64,000 nt of DNA from Nageia nagi (Eukaryota; Pinophyta): the NCBI GenBank assembly GCA_050084985.1, contig JBITNC010000001.1, positions 178,250,001 to 178,314,000 on the forward strand. Reading direction: 5' to 3'. This document shows, piece after piece, positions 1 through 12,236 of the stretch. The position numbers were made by a program, and so were the translations under genes. The notes beneath the pieces are model-generated. The model made no database searches. It was not told the DNA's origin and saw nothing but the letters and a program-made list of their open reading frames with translations. Numbering within the stretch: position 1 is the stretch's first letter; every line of letters starts with the position of its first letter.

Positions 1-1231
1 GGACCATAAAGGTTATTAAATTTAGAGGGTCAAGAAGTTAAAAATCCATACAATATTAGATATTTAAAAATATTTTATGCATGAAAAGGTCATAATTAAA
101 AGATTATCACCTAAAATTATGATAAAATTCAACTTAACAGATAACCACCTGATGATAAACCAAAATTTTAGACTCTAATTATGCAAAAAATGGACTATTG
201 TTAGTCCATTTTTGGTCCATTGATAATCCATTTTTGTGTACCATTTCTTGTTTTGTGAATTTCTATGACTTTTAGCATATTAATTTAGCATTTTTTTTAG
301 CTTTTAATGTTTTATTTATCATGTCTTATTTATTATTTTACCATGATTATATATTTATCCATATGGCATGTGTCTCAGTTTAACATTATTAGTAGTTTAT
401 CAATTTATCAATACAAAAAAATAACAAAGGATAAAATCCAAAAATTAGAATCATAAAATTGCAAAATCATAGAATATAGAATTAGAATCAAGAATCATAT
501 CCCACTCCTTGGGATCCACTTAGCACAATGATTTTGGGAGTGGAAAAATTAGGAAAAGGATCACCATCAGTCCATTTTTTGACCACCTTCAATCCTCTTT
601 CTAGGTAAAATCATGTTCCTATTTTGGGGAGGGTCTTTCTTTGGGGTCCTTAAGATCATTTTCATCCTTAGATAGGCTTATTTATCAAAATCAAATCAAA
701 TAATCATGCATAATCATTTTGTTTTATCATTATTGTTGAGATTATCATATCATAAATAAAATTAAGGATATAGTTAGCAATGACCTTAACCAGTAGATGG
801 ATTTACTCCACAGAATCAAAAAATCATTACGGGTCATTTTTATGCATGACTCTTTTTTGGATAGATCATTATTTTTTAAATTTCATCATTCTTATCTAAA
901 TATTTTTTCTTTTCAATTAGCAATGATAAAAATGTCCATATGTATGATAATAAATCTAAGTTAACATGTCTTCATAAGCATGTATGATCAAGCAAAAAAT
1001 GTTGGGTGAGAATTGGTATTTTAGGTAAATTATTATCTTGTAGATTATTTTTTCCTTGAATCCTTCTTTCTTTCCTTGCTGTGAAAAGCATACAAGTCAA
1101 AATGGGGCATGTAGTTGGCAATTATCATCAAGTAGAGCCATCAAAAAATTTAGGGAATTTTGTAGTTTACTTTGGAATGTATAATTTTTGAATACTTGTA
1201 TTTTTAAATTATACTTCCAAAGTGGGGTATT
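1..1231. other. AT-rich noncoding DNA, probably retroelement internal sequence
   Basis: No frame of useful length or recognisable domain is visible on either strand. The stretch ends in a purine-rich run (AAAGTGGGG) directly before a TGTAGTTACA motif, which looks like a polypurine tract followed by an LTR start. The likeliest reading is therefore the decayed 3' internal part of a + strand LTR retrotransposon. This is inference from the boundary only. Confidence 0.35.
1169..1223. repeat. Imperfect inverted repeat (hairpin) next to an LTR-like start
   Basis: The left arm at 1169-1187 (actttggaatgtataattt) is the reverse complement of 1206-1223 apart from one extra base, with an 18-base AT-rich loop. 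It ends at the purine run that precedes the LTR-like start at 1232. A structured RNA just upstream of a polypurine tract is possible; chance in AT-rich DNA is less likely given the 18-bp arms. Confidence 0.6.
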
Positions 1232-1861
1232 TGTAGTTACATAAATTTAATTTAAGTGATTACTTAAAATCATTAAATTACTAAATTATCAAGTTATTTT
1301 ATGTTATTTCATTATTATCATTATGTAATCATCATAATCTATAATAGTGGACTAATGTATGTCTTATTTTATAGGTAATGTGATACCCAAGGTATGGGAA
1401 TCAACCCAAGGAGTCAGTTATATATTAAAGTTTCCTATATAACTAAGATCCACATAGGTCCACTATTAATATAGATCTATCTAACATATTCTGAGATTGA
1501 TATTGGCATATCCCTTTTAGGTGTTCTTCGATACCACCTTATCAAGATTGGAATTTGGATAATTTGACTATATTATGTGAGCTATCATGCTATTATTATA
1601 AATAATATAACATTCTTATAGGCTTCAAAGGTGATGACCTTGATTGGGATTTTAGATTCCTCCAAATGAGGATCAATGATAGCCTATTAAAGGACTAATG
1701 ATGACCTATTTTGCTCTAAGAGGACCAATGATAATCCATTTTTGATATATTGATGAGCTATAATTTTTATGGTATCTTTATTTAGTATTCCTTTATCCAT
1801 TCCTTTCTTCCTTTCATCCATAATAGGTAATTACCAATAGGTAAATATTCAAATCCCTAAC
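1232..1861 (+). mobile_element. Possible LTR, 5' portion
   Basis: The stretch starts with TGTAGTTACATAAATTTAAT immediately after AAAGTGGGGTAT, the layout of a polypurine tract followed by a 3' LTR. I could not find a matching second LTR in the window or a clear CA end, so the right boundary is arbitrary. No coding sequence is visible. Confidence 0.3.
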
Positions 1862-2302
1862 TTGATAGGAATTAACTTGTTCCATATTGAATATCATTTA
1901 TTTCCATTACTATTTATCTTTGGCCATTTCAGTCTAAGTAGGTTTTGGAATTATACTTATTTTTTAACTATTGTAATTTCCTATTTTTCCATACCTTTAC
2001 TTATGCCTCTGAATGATTTTAATATTTACTATCAATGGTTTGAATATCACTCCTTAATAGGATATTTTCTAAGTTGTATTCTTAATGATACATGCCTATA
2101 TACTTGGGTTACTCAAGTTTGGAACCCATATGACACTAAGGTGTAAAAAAATTAAAATTTAGATAAGTATCAATTTATATTCTATTTCTCTAATCCTATG
2201 TATGTAAAAATGTTTTCTAATAAAGGTCTCTGGTCCATCTGTAACTTTTTGTTAATTATTCATCTCTACATTAGAGATTTTATAATCAACGATGAAGCCT
2301 CG

Positions 2303-2623
2303 ATCGAAATTCCTATTTGGGTTAAGTTTCTTGCTCTTCCCATTCCTCTCTAGAATTTCCTATAGACTTTGATTTCTTCATAAGGGAAATTTATATATTT
2401 CAAGCCTTATAAATTCTTCTATGCATGCCCTAATAAGCATGTTTGTGTTAGATTAGACCTCACCAAAGATATTCAAGAATTGACAAATATTTAAATTGGT
2501 GATCATATCAATCGATAAAAAGTAATATATATTAATCTACATAACATGTTCTATCATTTCTAATCTATAACCCATAAAATTAAGGATAGCATGCTCATGA
2601 AGGGAACATTTAAGTTAAACCTG
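2303..2623 (+). pseudogene. LINE ORF1 remnant (DUF4283-type domain), broken by stops
   Basis: One frame from 2303 reads IPIWVKFLALPIPL, then a run resembling GKFIYFKPYKFFYACPNKHVCVR, a DLTKDIQE stretch, IGDHIN and YINLHNMFYHF. These match, in order, the elements of the plant LINE ORF1 DUF4283 region (a W.RLP.LP motif, an A-R-VCVE-like strand, and a YENLP-like block before the zinc knuckle). About seven in-frame stops interrupt it. Most sit where tryptophan or glutamine would be expected, so it is an old pseudogene. Upstream sequence (1862-2146) may be an earlier, frameshifted part. It is far more decayed than the intact LINE at 36.4-42.3 kb and not a recent copy of it. Confidence 0.6.
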
Positions 2624-2889
2624 ACTTCTTCTCCCTCTTCAACTCTAGTAGTTCTTTATAATAGAGAAAAATAGAGGCATGAGGAGTGGATGATTGTGAC
2701 CAATAAGTTAAATCACTATTCTAAGCAATTGGAGCTTTATAATTCCTCTTAGCACTTACCCTCCTCATTGCATTTTACATGTATACCTCCATGCCCATCT
2801 TAGTTCCCAAACTTCCCCCACTGCATAGGCATCACATATTGCCACTCAAATTGCTTTATTTATGCTCCTAGAACCCCAACCTCAATCTT
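2624..2889. other. Noncoding, nothing recognised
   Basis: AT-rich sequence between the LINE remnant and a copia-type LTR. It may hold the decayed distal part of the LINE ORF1, but no motif supports that. Confidence 0.4.
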
Positions 2890-3591
2890 TGTTAGGAATT
2901 AATATACAAAAATAAAGTTCAAAAATTACTTTACTCAAAATCATTAGAATAATTATGTAAACAAGATCATACAAAAGAATAAATAAGAAAAATATAGTCC
3001 ACCCAATGTGGGCTATGTCCATAGAGAATATTCAATTATTTATTCAATTAGTGCAAAGCCATCAAGAGATACAAAAAACATCCAAACCATTATACATTTC
3101 TCTTTGGTTACACAATGAATCCTCACTATAATAGTCTCTCTTCAAGGAATCATCTCCTCTCCTATTTCTCACACATATACAAACTCTAATCTATCCTTCA
3201 AGCATTTACCATTCCAACACTAACCAACTTAACTCCAATTACATAAGATCATATAATTTATAAATATCCATACAATCTAAATTTTATTCCTAATTGGAGT
3301 AAGAAACCATGCAAGATAAAGTGAGTTTCCAAGCCCAAAATAGAGCATTTACACCTTTGGAATCATAATCACCACCATCATATTGATTAGATATCAGTAT
3401 TGGCCACCTTAGGGATGACTACAACATGTAATGTATTTTTTTCTAGTTTAACCTACAACCTAATTAGTTAAATGATTGTGTCCAAGTCCTAATCAATCAT
3501 ATGATTGGCCTGATCATCCTTGTGCATGTACATTATAAAATAAATAATAAAAACCATAATTTAGCTAAATAGTTAGGCTCAATTCCTAACA
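2890..3591 (-). mobile_element. LTR of a Ty1/copia-type element (3' LTR, - strand)
   Basis: The 702-bp segment has 11-bp inverted ends, TGTTAGGAATT and AATTCCTAACA. Read on the - strand, the LTR start is directly preceded by the purine-rich AAAGTGAGAAAT (3592-3603 on the + strand as atttctcacttt), which fits a polypurine tract. TGTTAGGAATT ends after such a tract are typical of plant copia elements; family assignment is inference because no coding domain is left beside it. Confidence 0.65.
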
Positions 3592-4115
3592 ATTTCTCAC
3601 TTTGAGACTAATTCCTATGACACCTTGCAACCTGGGATCTAGATATTCTTATTTTGACCTCTTACTCCTTGAAATCAATCAAAATTGGAAGAACCCACAA
3701 TTCCTCCTTTACAACCACTTTTTCAAGTTGACCAAGTTCTCCAACTAGACTCAACATGAAGCTTAACTGGTTCATACTACTTATTAAACTTTAACCTTGA
3801 TGCTATATGAACCTCAACTGGTCCACATCTCCCACTCCATGGCCAATATCATTTTCTTATGCAAACACTTTTATTCCAATCCCCTCTTTATGTAATATTT
3901 GACCTTCCATTTTCATTCACCATACAAAAAAACCATGCAAACCTTCCATACCTATAGGTAACTTGTTCACCTTAAGCTCCCACTCCTTATTAGATTCCTT
4001 TTATATAAAACATTCACCACCATAAGTATACAACAAACATGCAACTGTGGGAAAAATTTGGCTTACCCTTTTATGTTTTCCAACATCCTTTGGTCAAATT
4101 TCTTGTGTTACTAGA
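3592..4115 (-). mobile_element. 3' internal remnant of the copia-type element
   Basis: This sequence lies between the polypurine tract (3592-3603) and the junction with the next element at about 4115. No RNase H or other pol motif is recognisable in any frame. It is assigned by position only. Confidence 0.4.
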
Positions 4116-4239
4116 AATCACTCCTAACTACTAAAACCACACCTAACTAACAAAGAGAGAGGGGCATCCTACTCCAAGTGGGCCAATAAAATATTACAAT
4201 ACAAAAGATGAGTGAGACACCAAAAATGGGTACATTATA
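4116..4239 (-). mobile_element. Truncated 3' LTR of gypsy-like copy A
   Basis: The 124 bp match the right end of the LTR at 8258-9259 and of the LTR at 28095-29157 (shared stretches include aatcactcctaactactaaa and aaaagatgagtgagaca). On the - strand it begins TATAATGTACC after a GGGAGGGGTAGAC polypurine tract. The rest of this LTR is missing, cut at the junction with the copia-type remnant. Confidence 0.75.
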
Positions 4240-6599
4240 AGTCTACCCCTCCCAAAATTACTTATCCTAAAGAAATTCCAACACCATCTCATTATCATTA
4301 AAACCAATTAAAATAAATTATGATTTGAAATCCCAAATCAATCTTAGAGAAGGCCCATCATGTCAATGTTATACCACAATAACTAAGAATCCCTTGTGCC
4401 AAAGTTGTATTCTCTTCTCTTTGGGGAAAAAAGAAATCAATGGTGCAAAAAATGCAATTAAAGCACCAAGATGATGACCACAAAGTTAGGTGTGTGATGA
4501 TTAAATGTAAGGGATGATGTTCTAAAGATGAGAATTGCTTCCAATGGTCCATCGAAGATTGCTTCCAATTCTCCCATGTATGCACTTTCTTCCCCACAAA
4601 ACTTCTGCTAAAGAATGATCCAAATGAAACCCCATGGATGATAAACCAAGGGATATTTGAAGGATATATCTATGAAAAATTAGGTTATTTCTCTTCTAAT
4701 GTAGTTTATTTTTATACAAATTCCCATGATATCTCCTCAATATTACTATAAAAGTAGGAATAAACTATTGATAAGTAGGAATGAACTATTGAAAAGTAAG
4801 GTTTATGGTCATGTGTGCTCCCAAAAAGACTCCTAGCATTATCTAATCCTATAAAAGTACAAAAGTTGAACTAGATTAGGTTTGATTTCTTTGGAAAAAT
4901 GTTCTATTTTTTCCCAAAATTATACTTTTCTTCCTTTCCTAAAGCTACATATTGAAAAGGTCCAATAAAAGTTACTCATTCCATAAGAATAAGGCTAAAA
5001 AGTGAGAGGAAACTTGACATGAAATATGGATTATTACAAAAATAAAAAATGAAACAATGTAAATAATGATCAAGATACTTCCTCATTCATGTATTTTTCT
5101 CTTATGTATTTAGTGCATTAAAACTCCAAGTCTCACCCTTTCAATGGCTATCATAGTGTTACATATGAAGCTAAAATGATGAAGAAAATATTAAATTGAA
5201 CCAAGTCTGCCATAAAAATCAACTATGGTATAAAGAAAAGGTTGATCCAAGTACTCGCTCATCCTTTTGTTTCATTTCTTAATATCCAATTCTTCCCAAT
5301 TCCTATTATTTTCATCTCTTAAGGTCATCTCCACACAAGGGCTATCACAAATATTAAGAATTATGGCACTTTCAAATTGATTGAGATCACAAAAATACAT
5401 CTCCAATTCTACACATAATTGATCTTCAAATTGATGCTCCAAGCCACCACACATATGTGTACATAACATAAAGTGTACATAGGGACTTATTGTTTTCCCA
5501 ACCCAAATTTGGCATATTTTTGGCTTATCATCAACTCTTCAAATCATGATTGTACATTGAAGATTTCTTGGATGGTTGAAAGCAAAAGGGAGCCCAATCA
5601 TGTAGAGTATTTCACTCCCTCAAAATACCTAAATATCTAAGTTTACCATTTATTTCTTCCAATCCTTTTCATAAGTTCTAAGACTATGCCAAAATGATAG
5701 ATTGATATCATAATGCATGTAAAAATTAGAACTAAATGTATATTAACTTTCAATAGTGTTTCTATATTGTCCCAATCATTAAATGCACCAACTTATTGGA
5801 GTAATAATTATGATCTTTTTCTTGCATCATGTCAGTCAAAATTAGCCACTTCCATGGTGATCCTTTTGCAAGATTCTTAATGTATCAAGGAATTAACAAT
5901 TTTTTATTTGAATTCTTTACCCTACTCCAAATAGGATTTTCGATGCGCTAAAAAATATTGTGATTCAAAAATAGGTTGCATTTACCACACTATTATCATT
6001 TTCATATCTTGCAAATAAGCATGTATGAAATTTACCAACTCATGTATGGTAAAATCAACCTCCTCCACCAAAGAACAATAATGATCAAGACTGGAAACTC
6101 CTTCAAAAGTAACCATCTTTGAGATTATTCCTTATTCTCCTTAATACACTTTTTTTCTTGCATTTTTTATAGTTATCCCAAATTTGTCAACTAAAACTTT
6201 TCTTCAATCTTCAGATAATCACCAAAAATCATCATCTTTGAAGACATATCCCCAATATTCCTACTATGCTAATCCAACATGGGTTAAATTTTAGAATGGC
6301 AAGTAAAATTCTTATCAGGGAAATAAGTCATACCTTTTACCATCAATAAACTACCATCCCAAAAGTATATCATCTTTCTTGAGTATTCTCTTCATTATTT
6401 TAGTTATAAAATTTTGAATCATATTATGCTTTATCCCATGCAAAATAATGTCATGCACCTCATGCTTGAATTTTAATTCAATTTTTTAGTAGTTGAAAGT
6501 TAAATCACCTAAATTGAAGAACCATTGTTCCCCAAGCACCACTTGTGGCACACCTACCATAGAAAACATAGAGAATTTATTCACTACCTCATATTATCC

Positions 6600-6950
6600 C
6601 AAACTAAACTTTAATTATTTCACTAATTTAGTGCATGGAAAAATTTCTCCTCTCCTAGTCACCACATTAAACCTTGCAAATGGTTATATTTTAAGTATCT
6701 TCTTTGACACAAAGCTCTCATCAACAAATTTGTGGGTTTTCCCATTAGTAATCAACATGATCACTTTGTCTCCTCCATCATATCTTGACACTTTGATGGT
6801 AAAATATTTTGGTGCACTATGTAGGGTAGAAATGTGTTATTCATCCTTATTACTATCTCTTGGGATGACTTCTCCACCTCATACTCCTCTAAATATTCTT
6901 ATTCAAAATCAAAATCATCATAAAAAATAACCTCAATGTAATGGATATAT
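6600..6950 (-). pseudogene. Retroelement aspartic-protease remnant, copy A
   Basis: On the - strand one frame reads VSRYDGGDKVIMLITNGKTHKFVDESFVSKK. The equivalent region of copy B reads VLIDGGVTHNFIDESFVAKK, the usual D-G-G/S-x-T/S-H-N-F-I pattern of Ty3/gypsy proteases. In copy A the catalytic Asp-Gly-Gly has become Thr-Asn-Gly, so this copy would be inactive. The long + strand frame over the same bases is only its antisense shadow. Confidence 0.65.
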
Positions 6951-7138
6951 CCTCTTCCTAAGTAATGTTGGTCTAGTTCCTAAATCTTTTAGCATGAAAA
7001 ACATAACTTTTTCCTCATTAATTCATTGCATGTGGCCTCATCAAGCCTCTTTGCTAGTGGTGTAGGTCGAATAGGCATTCGAGGATGGGATGTTGGCCTC
7101 CCATCATGTTATCTTCACCTATGAATTGGTTTATAATA

Positions 7139-7399
7139 CTATCCCATCTCAAATCTAAGTAGTTCTAATATATATATGGGTGTTGCTTTAGATCTAAGTG
7201 TGGAAGGCTTAAGCAACAACCATCTTTGAATGGCCTCTTGCAATAGGGGTGGTGCAAATGTCTTCACCAATCCTCTAAAGGAATCACACAAACCTTCAAG
7301 GAAGAGAAATGTGATTATTTTCTCTGAATTTGTTTCAACATGATAAATTACCTTTGAAACTCCATAATATAAGCCTTTACAATGGTGTTTTTGTTTCAA
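7139..7399 (-). pseudogene. Ty3/gypsy gag remnant, copy A
   Basis: The frame contains F-L-F-L-E-G-L-C-D-S-F-R-G-L-V-K-T-F-A-P followed by LLQEAIQRWLLLKPSTLR. This is the gag C-terminal pattern (hydrophobic FL.GL, then R.LVK...P.TL.EAI..A..LE) of plant Ty3/gypsy elements. It is a fragment; the flanking gag is out of frame. Confidence 0.6.
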
Positions 7400-8248
7400 T
7401 TAGGAAGCCACATATATGAAATACTTATCCTCATCCTTTTACTCAAATTGATCTGAAATCCTTTGACTAAATGAATAAAAGGTGTGAATTCCCCCTTGAT
7501 CTTAAGTAATAAAACCATGATGCCACCAATCATACATAATTTCCTTCAAGTAAAGAGAGGCAAATTGGACAACATCCTCTTCTATCATAGGGATCAAGGT
7601 GAAATATGTTTCTTATTTTTGTAGCCATGCTCTAGCCAACATTCTCTCTTCATAACCAAACATGGGTACTTGCATATTCCATTGAATTTACTTCTTATCA
7701 TCAAATCTATGGTCTCTCAATATCCCATTCACCTTATTTCCTAAGATCTCCAAAAAAGTATGAAAATAAACTTCATTTTTTGACAAAATTAGATCTACCC
7801 TCATACTCTTAGTATAGGGCTTCCATCTCATAAGAAGAAACATTACATGGATCTACAACTTGCCTTTGGATGAATATAGGATTTTTTGGTGTACCAAACT
7901 CCAACATTACTCCCTAGATCTGGCATAGGAACCCTAAATGAATTCCCTTATTGGGTCTTTTGACCTATCCAGGTTGTTTACATGCAAAATAAATACTCCA
8001 AAAGGTCATTCATTCATTCCTAATCTCTATGAATACCATTTAATGTCTCATTAAATTATTTGGTTCTTCTTTCCTCCCTTGAGTGAGGGATTTTAGATCT
8101 CTCTCCCTCCTCACATCCACCTATCATGTCTTTAAGGATCTCTTCTTGTTGGATAGCTAGATATGGCTAAGACTTGTTCCTCCTAAGATAGTAGTGATGA
8201 GTGGTTGGTCGTATAAGCTTTTCTCATAGTTTGACAAGATCTTAGCTA

Positions 8249-8256
8249 TGATACCA
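8249..8256 (-). other. Primer-binding site (initiator tRNA-Met type)
   Basis: The - strand reads TGGTATCA one base after the LTR end (CATTATA-G-TGGTATCA). This matches the start of the plant initiator-Met PBS TGGTATCAGAGC; the last bases have diverged. The same motif sits at the equivalent place in the third LTR copy (28086-28093). Confidence 0.75.
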
Positions 8257-8257
8257 C

Positions 8258-9259
8258 TATAATGCAAATATTTAATGCTTCCATAGGCTAGCAATACCTT
8301 ATCTCTAAGGCCATTGTAATAACTCAAACAAGGAAAATAATGAATTATTCCCCTAAATTTTATATTTTTCAAATGATACCCTAGTTATCAATTTGATTCA
8401 CCAATCCACTTCAAATTCATACAACTCCTTGCATCAATATTTGATATTTAAATAATTTATACCTTAATTATAGAATTGAAACGAATACTAAAAATGCATG
8501 CACATGAGCCATAAAAATAAGAATATCAAATAAGTAAGTAGGGCATTCTAAAAAGTGGGAAACCACCTAGGGGCTAAAATAAGTGTGAGGATACTCAAAA
8601 CTATATCCTTGGCTCTCCAAGGATAGATGAACCATTTAGAAGGTTCAATAAGGGTGCAAGATGCCCCATGCTACCTCTTAAATATGGGTGCTCCACTCTA
8701 AGACTCCTCAAATGTGTAATCTTAAATGTTGAAGTATCAATAAAGCTCTATATAAATCCTCCAATGAATGACTTAGGGGTTTTCATACCCAAGACTTATG
8801 AAACCAAGGGTGTTTTCATCCCTAATGTATAGTTCCTTATGGATTTTCATCCATAAGAGGGAAGAAGATTTGATGTCCAATGATGCTTTTCCAAATGAGG
8901 TGCTTTATGTATATATACATAAATAATCATAACTCCTTAACATGGCCAATCTAACTTAGGTGAAAATACATCTTTATCATGGTTGACTTATAGGTCCTCT
9001 ATTCCTACCTTGAAAAATGCAAAAATAAAATACTAAATGGGATATCCCACTTCGGGATTGCTAGTTACATATTATTATATCAAAATGATATTTGATCATA
9101 TCCCAAAATATCAAGAATACTCCTATTTTAATAGAAATCACTCCTAACTACTAAAAGCATACCTAAATAACAAAGAGATAAGGGCATCCCATTCCAAGTG
9201 GCCCAAGAAAATATTATAATGTAAAAGATGAGTGAGACACCAAAAATAAGGATATTACA
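8258..9259 (-). mobile_element. LTR shared by tandem copies A and B
   Basis: This is the 3' LTR of copy B and at the same time the 5' LTR of copy A, both on the - strand. It is bounded by the PBS at 8249-8256 and by copy B's polypurine tract (GGGAGGGGTGAAC, near 9261-9273). It is about 1002 bp and aligns with the 1063-bp LTR at 28095-29157. No coding sequence. Confidence 0.75.
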
Positions 9260-10604
9260 AGTTCACCCCTCCCAAAATTGCTTGATCTTAAGCAATGTCA
9301 GGACCATCTCATTATCACTAAATTAAAATGAAATCAATGGTGATATAGAATACCAAATCAATCTCAAAGAGGGCTGATCATACCAATGTTGCACCACTCT
9401 AGCTGAGACTCCCTTGTGCTAAAGTTGTATTCTTTTCTTTGTGGGGAAAGAGTAAACAATTATGCAAAAAATAAAGAATAAATTAACAATATGATGATTG
9501 TGAATTCATGTGTGTGATAATGAAACCCAAGACATAATGTTCCAACCTTAAAGGATGAGAACCACTTCCATTATCCCATTGAAGATTGATTTCAACCCTC
9601 CCATGTATGCACTTTCTTCCCCACAAAACTCCTATTAAAGAGTGATGCCAATGAAAGCCCATGGATGATCAACCAAGGGCTATTTGAAGCATAGATTGTT
9701 AAAACATTAGGTTTTTTATCTCCTAAGGAACTTACTTTTTAAACTAATTCCCATGATATCTCCTTAATCTAGTTGCAAAAGTAAGAATCATCTCATGAAA
9801 AGTAAAGTTTGTGGTCATGTGTGCTCCCAAAAAGACTATAAACATTAGCTCATCTTGAAAAATTGCAAAAGTTGAACTAGATCATGTCCAATTTCTTTGA
9901 AATTGGGTTTGATTTTATCCCAAAGTTTTTATTTTCTTCCTTTCTTGAAGCTACATATTGAAAATTTCTAGTAGGGATCACCCATTCCAAAAGAATGGGG
10001 CTAAAAAGTGAGAGGAAACCTGACATGAAATATGGACAATTACAAAAATTAGAAATGAAATAATACAAATATTAATCATGATACTTCATCATTCTTGTAT
10101 TTTTCTCTTCAATATTTAGTGCATCAAAACTCAAAACTCTCCCTTTCCAATGGTTTTCATAGTGCTACATATTGGGCTAAAATCATGAAGCAAATCTGAG
10201 ATCCAACCAAGGCTACCATAAAAATCAATAATGGAATAAAGAAAAATCTTATCCAAGTACTCCCTCATCCTTGTGTTTCATCTCCCAATATCCAATACTT
10301 CTCAATTCCTATTCTTTTCACATCCTAAAGTTGTCTCCACACAAGGGTTATCATAAACATGAAGAACCATGGCACTCTCAATTTGATTGAGATCATAAAA
10401 ATACACCTAAAATATTGCACATAATTTATCTTCAAATTGACACTCTAAGTCTCCACACATATGTGTCCATGGAATAAACTATACATAAGGACTTATTATT
10501 GCCCCATTCCAAACTTGATATTTTTTTGGCTTTTCATCGATTCCTCAAATTGGGACTATACATTGAATATTTCACTCCCTACAAACACCTCAATATCCAA
10601 GTCT

Positions 10605-11432
10605 CTAATTGTTTCTTCCAATTCTTTTCATGAGTGCCAAGGCTATGCCAAAATGATTGATTGTTATCATAATACATGTAAAACTCATAATTGAATACAT
10701 ACCTTTCACTAGTATTTCCATGGTTATCCCAAGCATCAAATGCATCAACTTCTTATAGTAATGATTTTGATTTATTTCCCCAATCATGTACCTCAAAATC
10801 AATCACTTCAATAGTTCTCCTTTTACAATATTCTTAATGTAGCAAGGCATTAACAACTTTTGATTTGAATTATTCATACTCCAAATAACATTTTTTAAGG
10901 GCTAACAAATATTGTAAGTCAACAAAGGTTATATTTACCATGCTATTGTTATTTTTTATGTCTTGTAAATAAGCATGTATGAAATCTACCAACTCATGTA
11001 TATGAAAATCAACCTCCTCCACTAGAGGATAACAATTCTCAAGATTGGAAACTCCTTCAAAAGTAACCATCTTTGAGATTGTTCTACATTCTCCTTCTTA
11101 AAATACTTTTTTGCTTCCATATTTTCATTGTTGTGCCTAAATTGGTAACTAAAAGATTTTTCAATTTTGAGAGCATCATCAAAACTCATCATCAATGAAG
11201 ACATATCTCCAAGAGTTGTACTATGTCAATCCAACATGGGCTAAATTTTAGAATGGTAAGTAAAATTATCATTAAGGAAATAATTCATACCTTTTACCAT
11301 CAATGAGCTAGCATCCCAAATTATGTCATCTTTCTTAAGGATCCTCTCCATTATTTTGGTTGTAACATTTTGAATCATATTATCCATTATCCCATGCAAA
11401 ATAATGTCATGCACCTCATCCTTGAGTTTCAA
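10605..11432 (-). pseudogene. Unidentified decayed ORF region after the protease, copy B
   Basis: Consecutive - strand frames at 11241-11432, 11022-11204, 10870-11070 and 10605-10802 give hydrophilic peptides, for example a stretch with LVEEVDFHIHELVDFIHAYL. The equivalent peptides can be recognised in copy A near 6.0-6.4 kb and 5.7 kb. I do not recognise the family. It occupies the place where a gypsy polymerase would be. Stops and frameshifts break it, so no intact protein can be made here. Confidence 0.45.
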
Positions 11433-11629
11433 TTCTATTTTTTTGTAGTTGGAAGTTACATCACCTATATTGAATAACCATTATGCCCCAAGCACCACTT
11501 GTGGCATTCCTTTGATGGAAAATACATAAAAAGTATCCACTACCACATATTTTTCCAAACTCACCTTCAATTGTTTCACCAATTTAGTGCATGGTAATAT
11601 TTCTCCTCTCCAAATTGCCACATTGAACT

Positions 11630-11800
11630 TTGAAAAAAGGTTCTATTTTTAATATCTTCTTTGCCACAAAACTCTCATCAATAAAGTTATGGGTTACCCC
11701 TCCATCAATCAATACCCTCACTTTGTCTCCTCCAACTTCTCTTGACACTTTAATGGTGAAAAAATATGGTGCACTATGTAGGGTATCCTATGTGCTACTC
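11630..11800 (-). pseudogene. Retroelement aspartic-protease remnant, copy B
   Basis: On the - strand the frame reads VRVLIDGGVTHNFIDESFVAKK. D-G-G-V-T-H-N-F-I is the gypsy protease active-site pattern with Gly in place of the usual Ser after the first Gly. The surrounding frame is short and broken. It identifies the A/B family as gag-protease bearing. Confidence 0.7.
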
Positions 11801-11975
11801 ATCCCAATTACTATCTCTTGGGATAACTTCTCCACCTCATACTCCTACAAAGATTATAATTCATAATTGAAATCTTCATTGAAAATAAACTCAATATAAT
11901 GGATCTATTGTCTTCCTAATTAATGGTGGCCCAGTTCCTAAGGCTTATGAAATGAAAAATATAACTTTTTCCTCC

Positions 11976-12236
11976 TTAATTATTGTGTGTGGTCTCATCA
12001 AGCCTCTTTTCTATTAGCATAGGTGGAATAGGCCTTTTAGGATGGTATGTTATCCTCCCATCATGTTTTCCTCCCCTTTGAACTACCTTATAAGAATCTC
12101 TTAACCCTAATCTAGGTGGTGCCCATTCAGATTTGGGTGTTGTTGTAGATCTAAGTGTGGAAGACTTAAGCAAAAATTCTCTTTGAATGGTCTCTTGCAA
12201 TGTAGATAGTGCAAATGCCTTTACCAATCCTCTCAA
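11976..12236 (-). pseudogene. Ty3/gypsy gag remnant, copy B
   Basis: The frame begins MRGLVKAFALSTLQETIQ and continues LLKSSTLR, collinear with the gag fragment of copy A (LVKTFAPPLLQEAIQ). The downstream part is basic and proline-rich (RPIPPMLIEKRLDE). Only this C-terminal gag piece is open. Confidence 0.55.

Larger units (their letters stand above)
4240..8257 (-). mobile_element. Internal region of gypsy-like LTR element, copy A
   Basis: Read on the - strand it runs from a primer-binding site (TGGTATCA, 8249-8256) through gag (about 8150-7140) and an aspartic-protease remnant (about 6950-6600) to a polypurine tract (GGGAGGGG, about 4245-4252). It is collinear with copy B (9260-12845) over about 3.6 kb. 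The roughly 2.2 kb after the protease, where RT, RNase H and integrase should lie, shows no such motif in either copy. With LTRs of about 1 kb the full element would be about 6 kb, short for an autonomous gypsy element. All frames are broken. Confidence 0.75.

Noticed and set aside
2890-3591. DNA transposon with 11-bp terminal inverted repeats
   Set aside because: The TG...CA ends and the purine-rich tract directly outside one end fit an LTR better, and no duplication flanks both ends.
6493-6930. 145-codon + strand frame as a gene
   Set aside because: It is antisense to the protease remnant of copy A, and the equivalent in copy B is shorter and diverged. No domain is seen.
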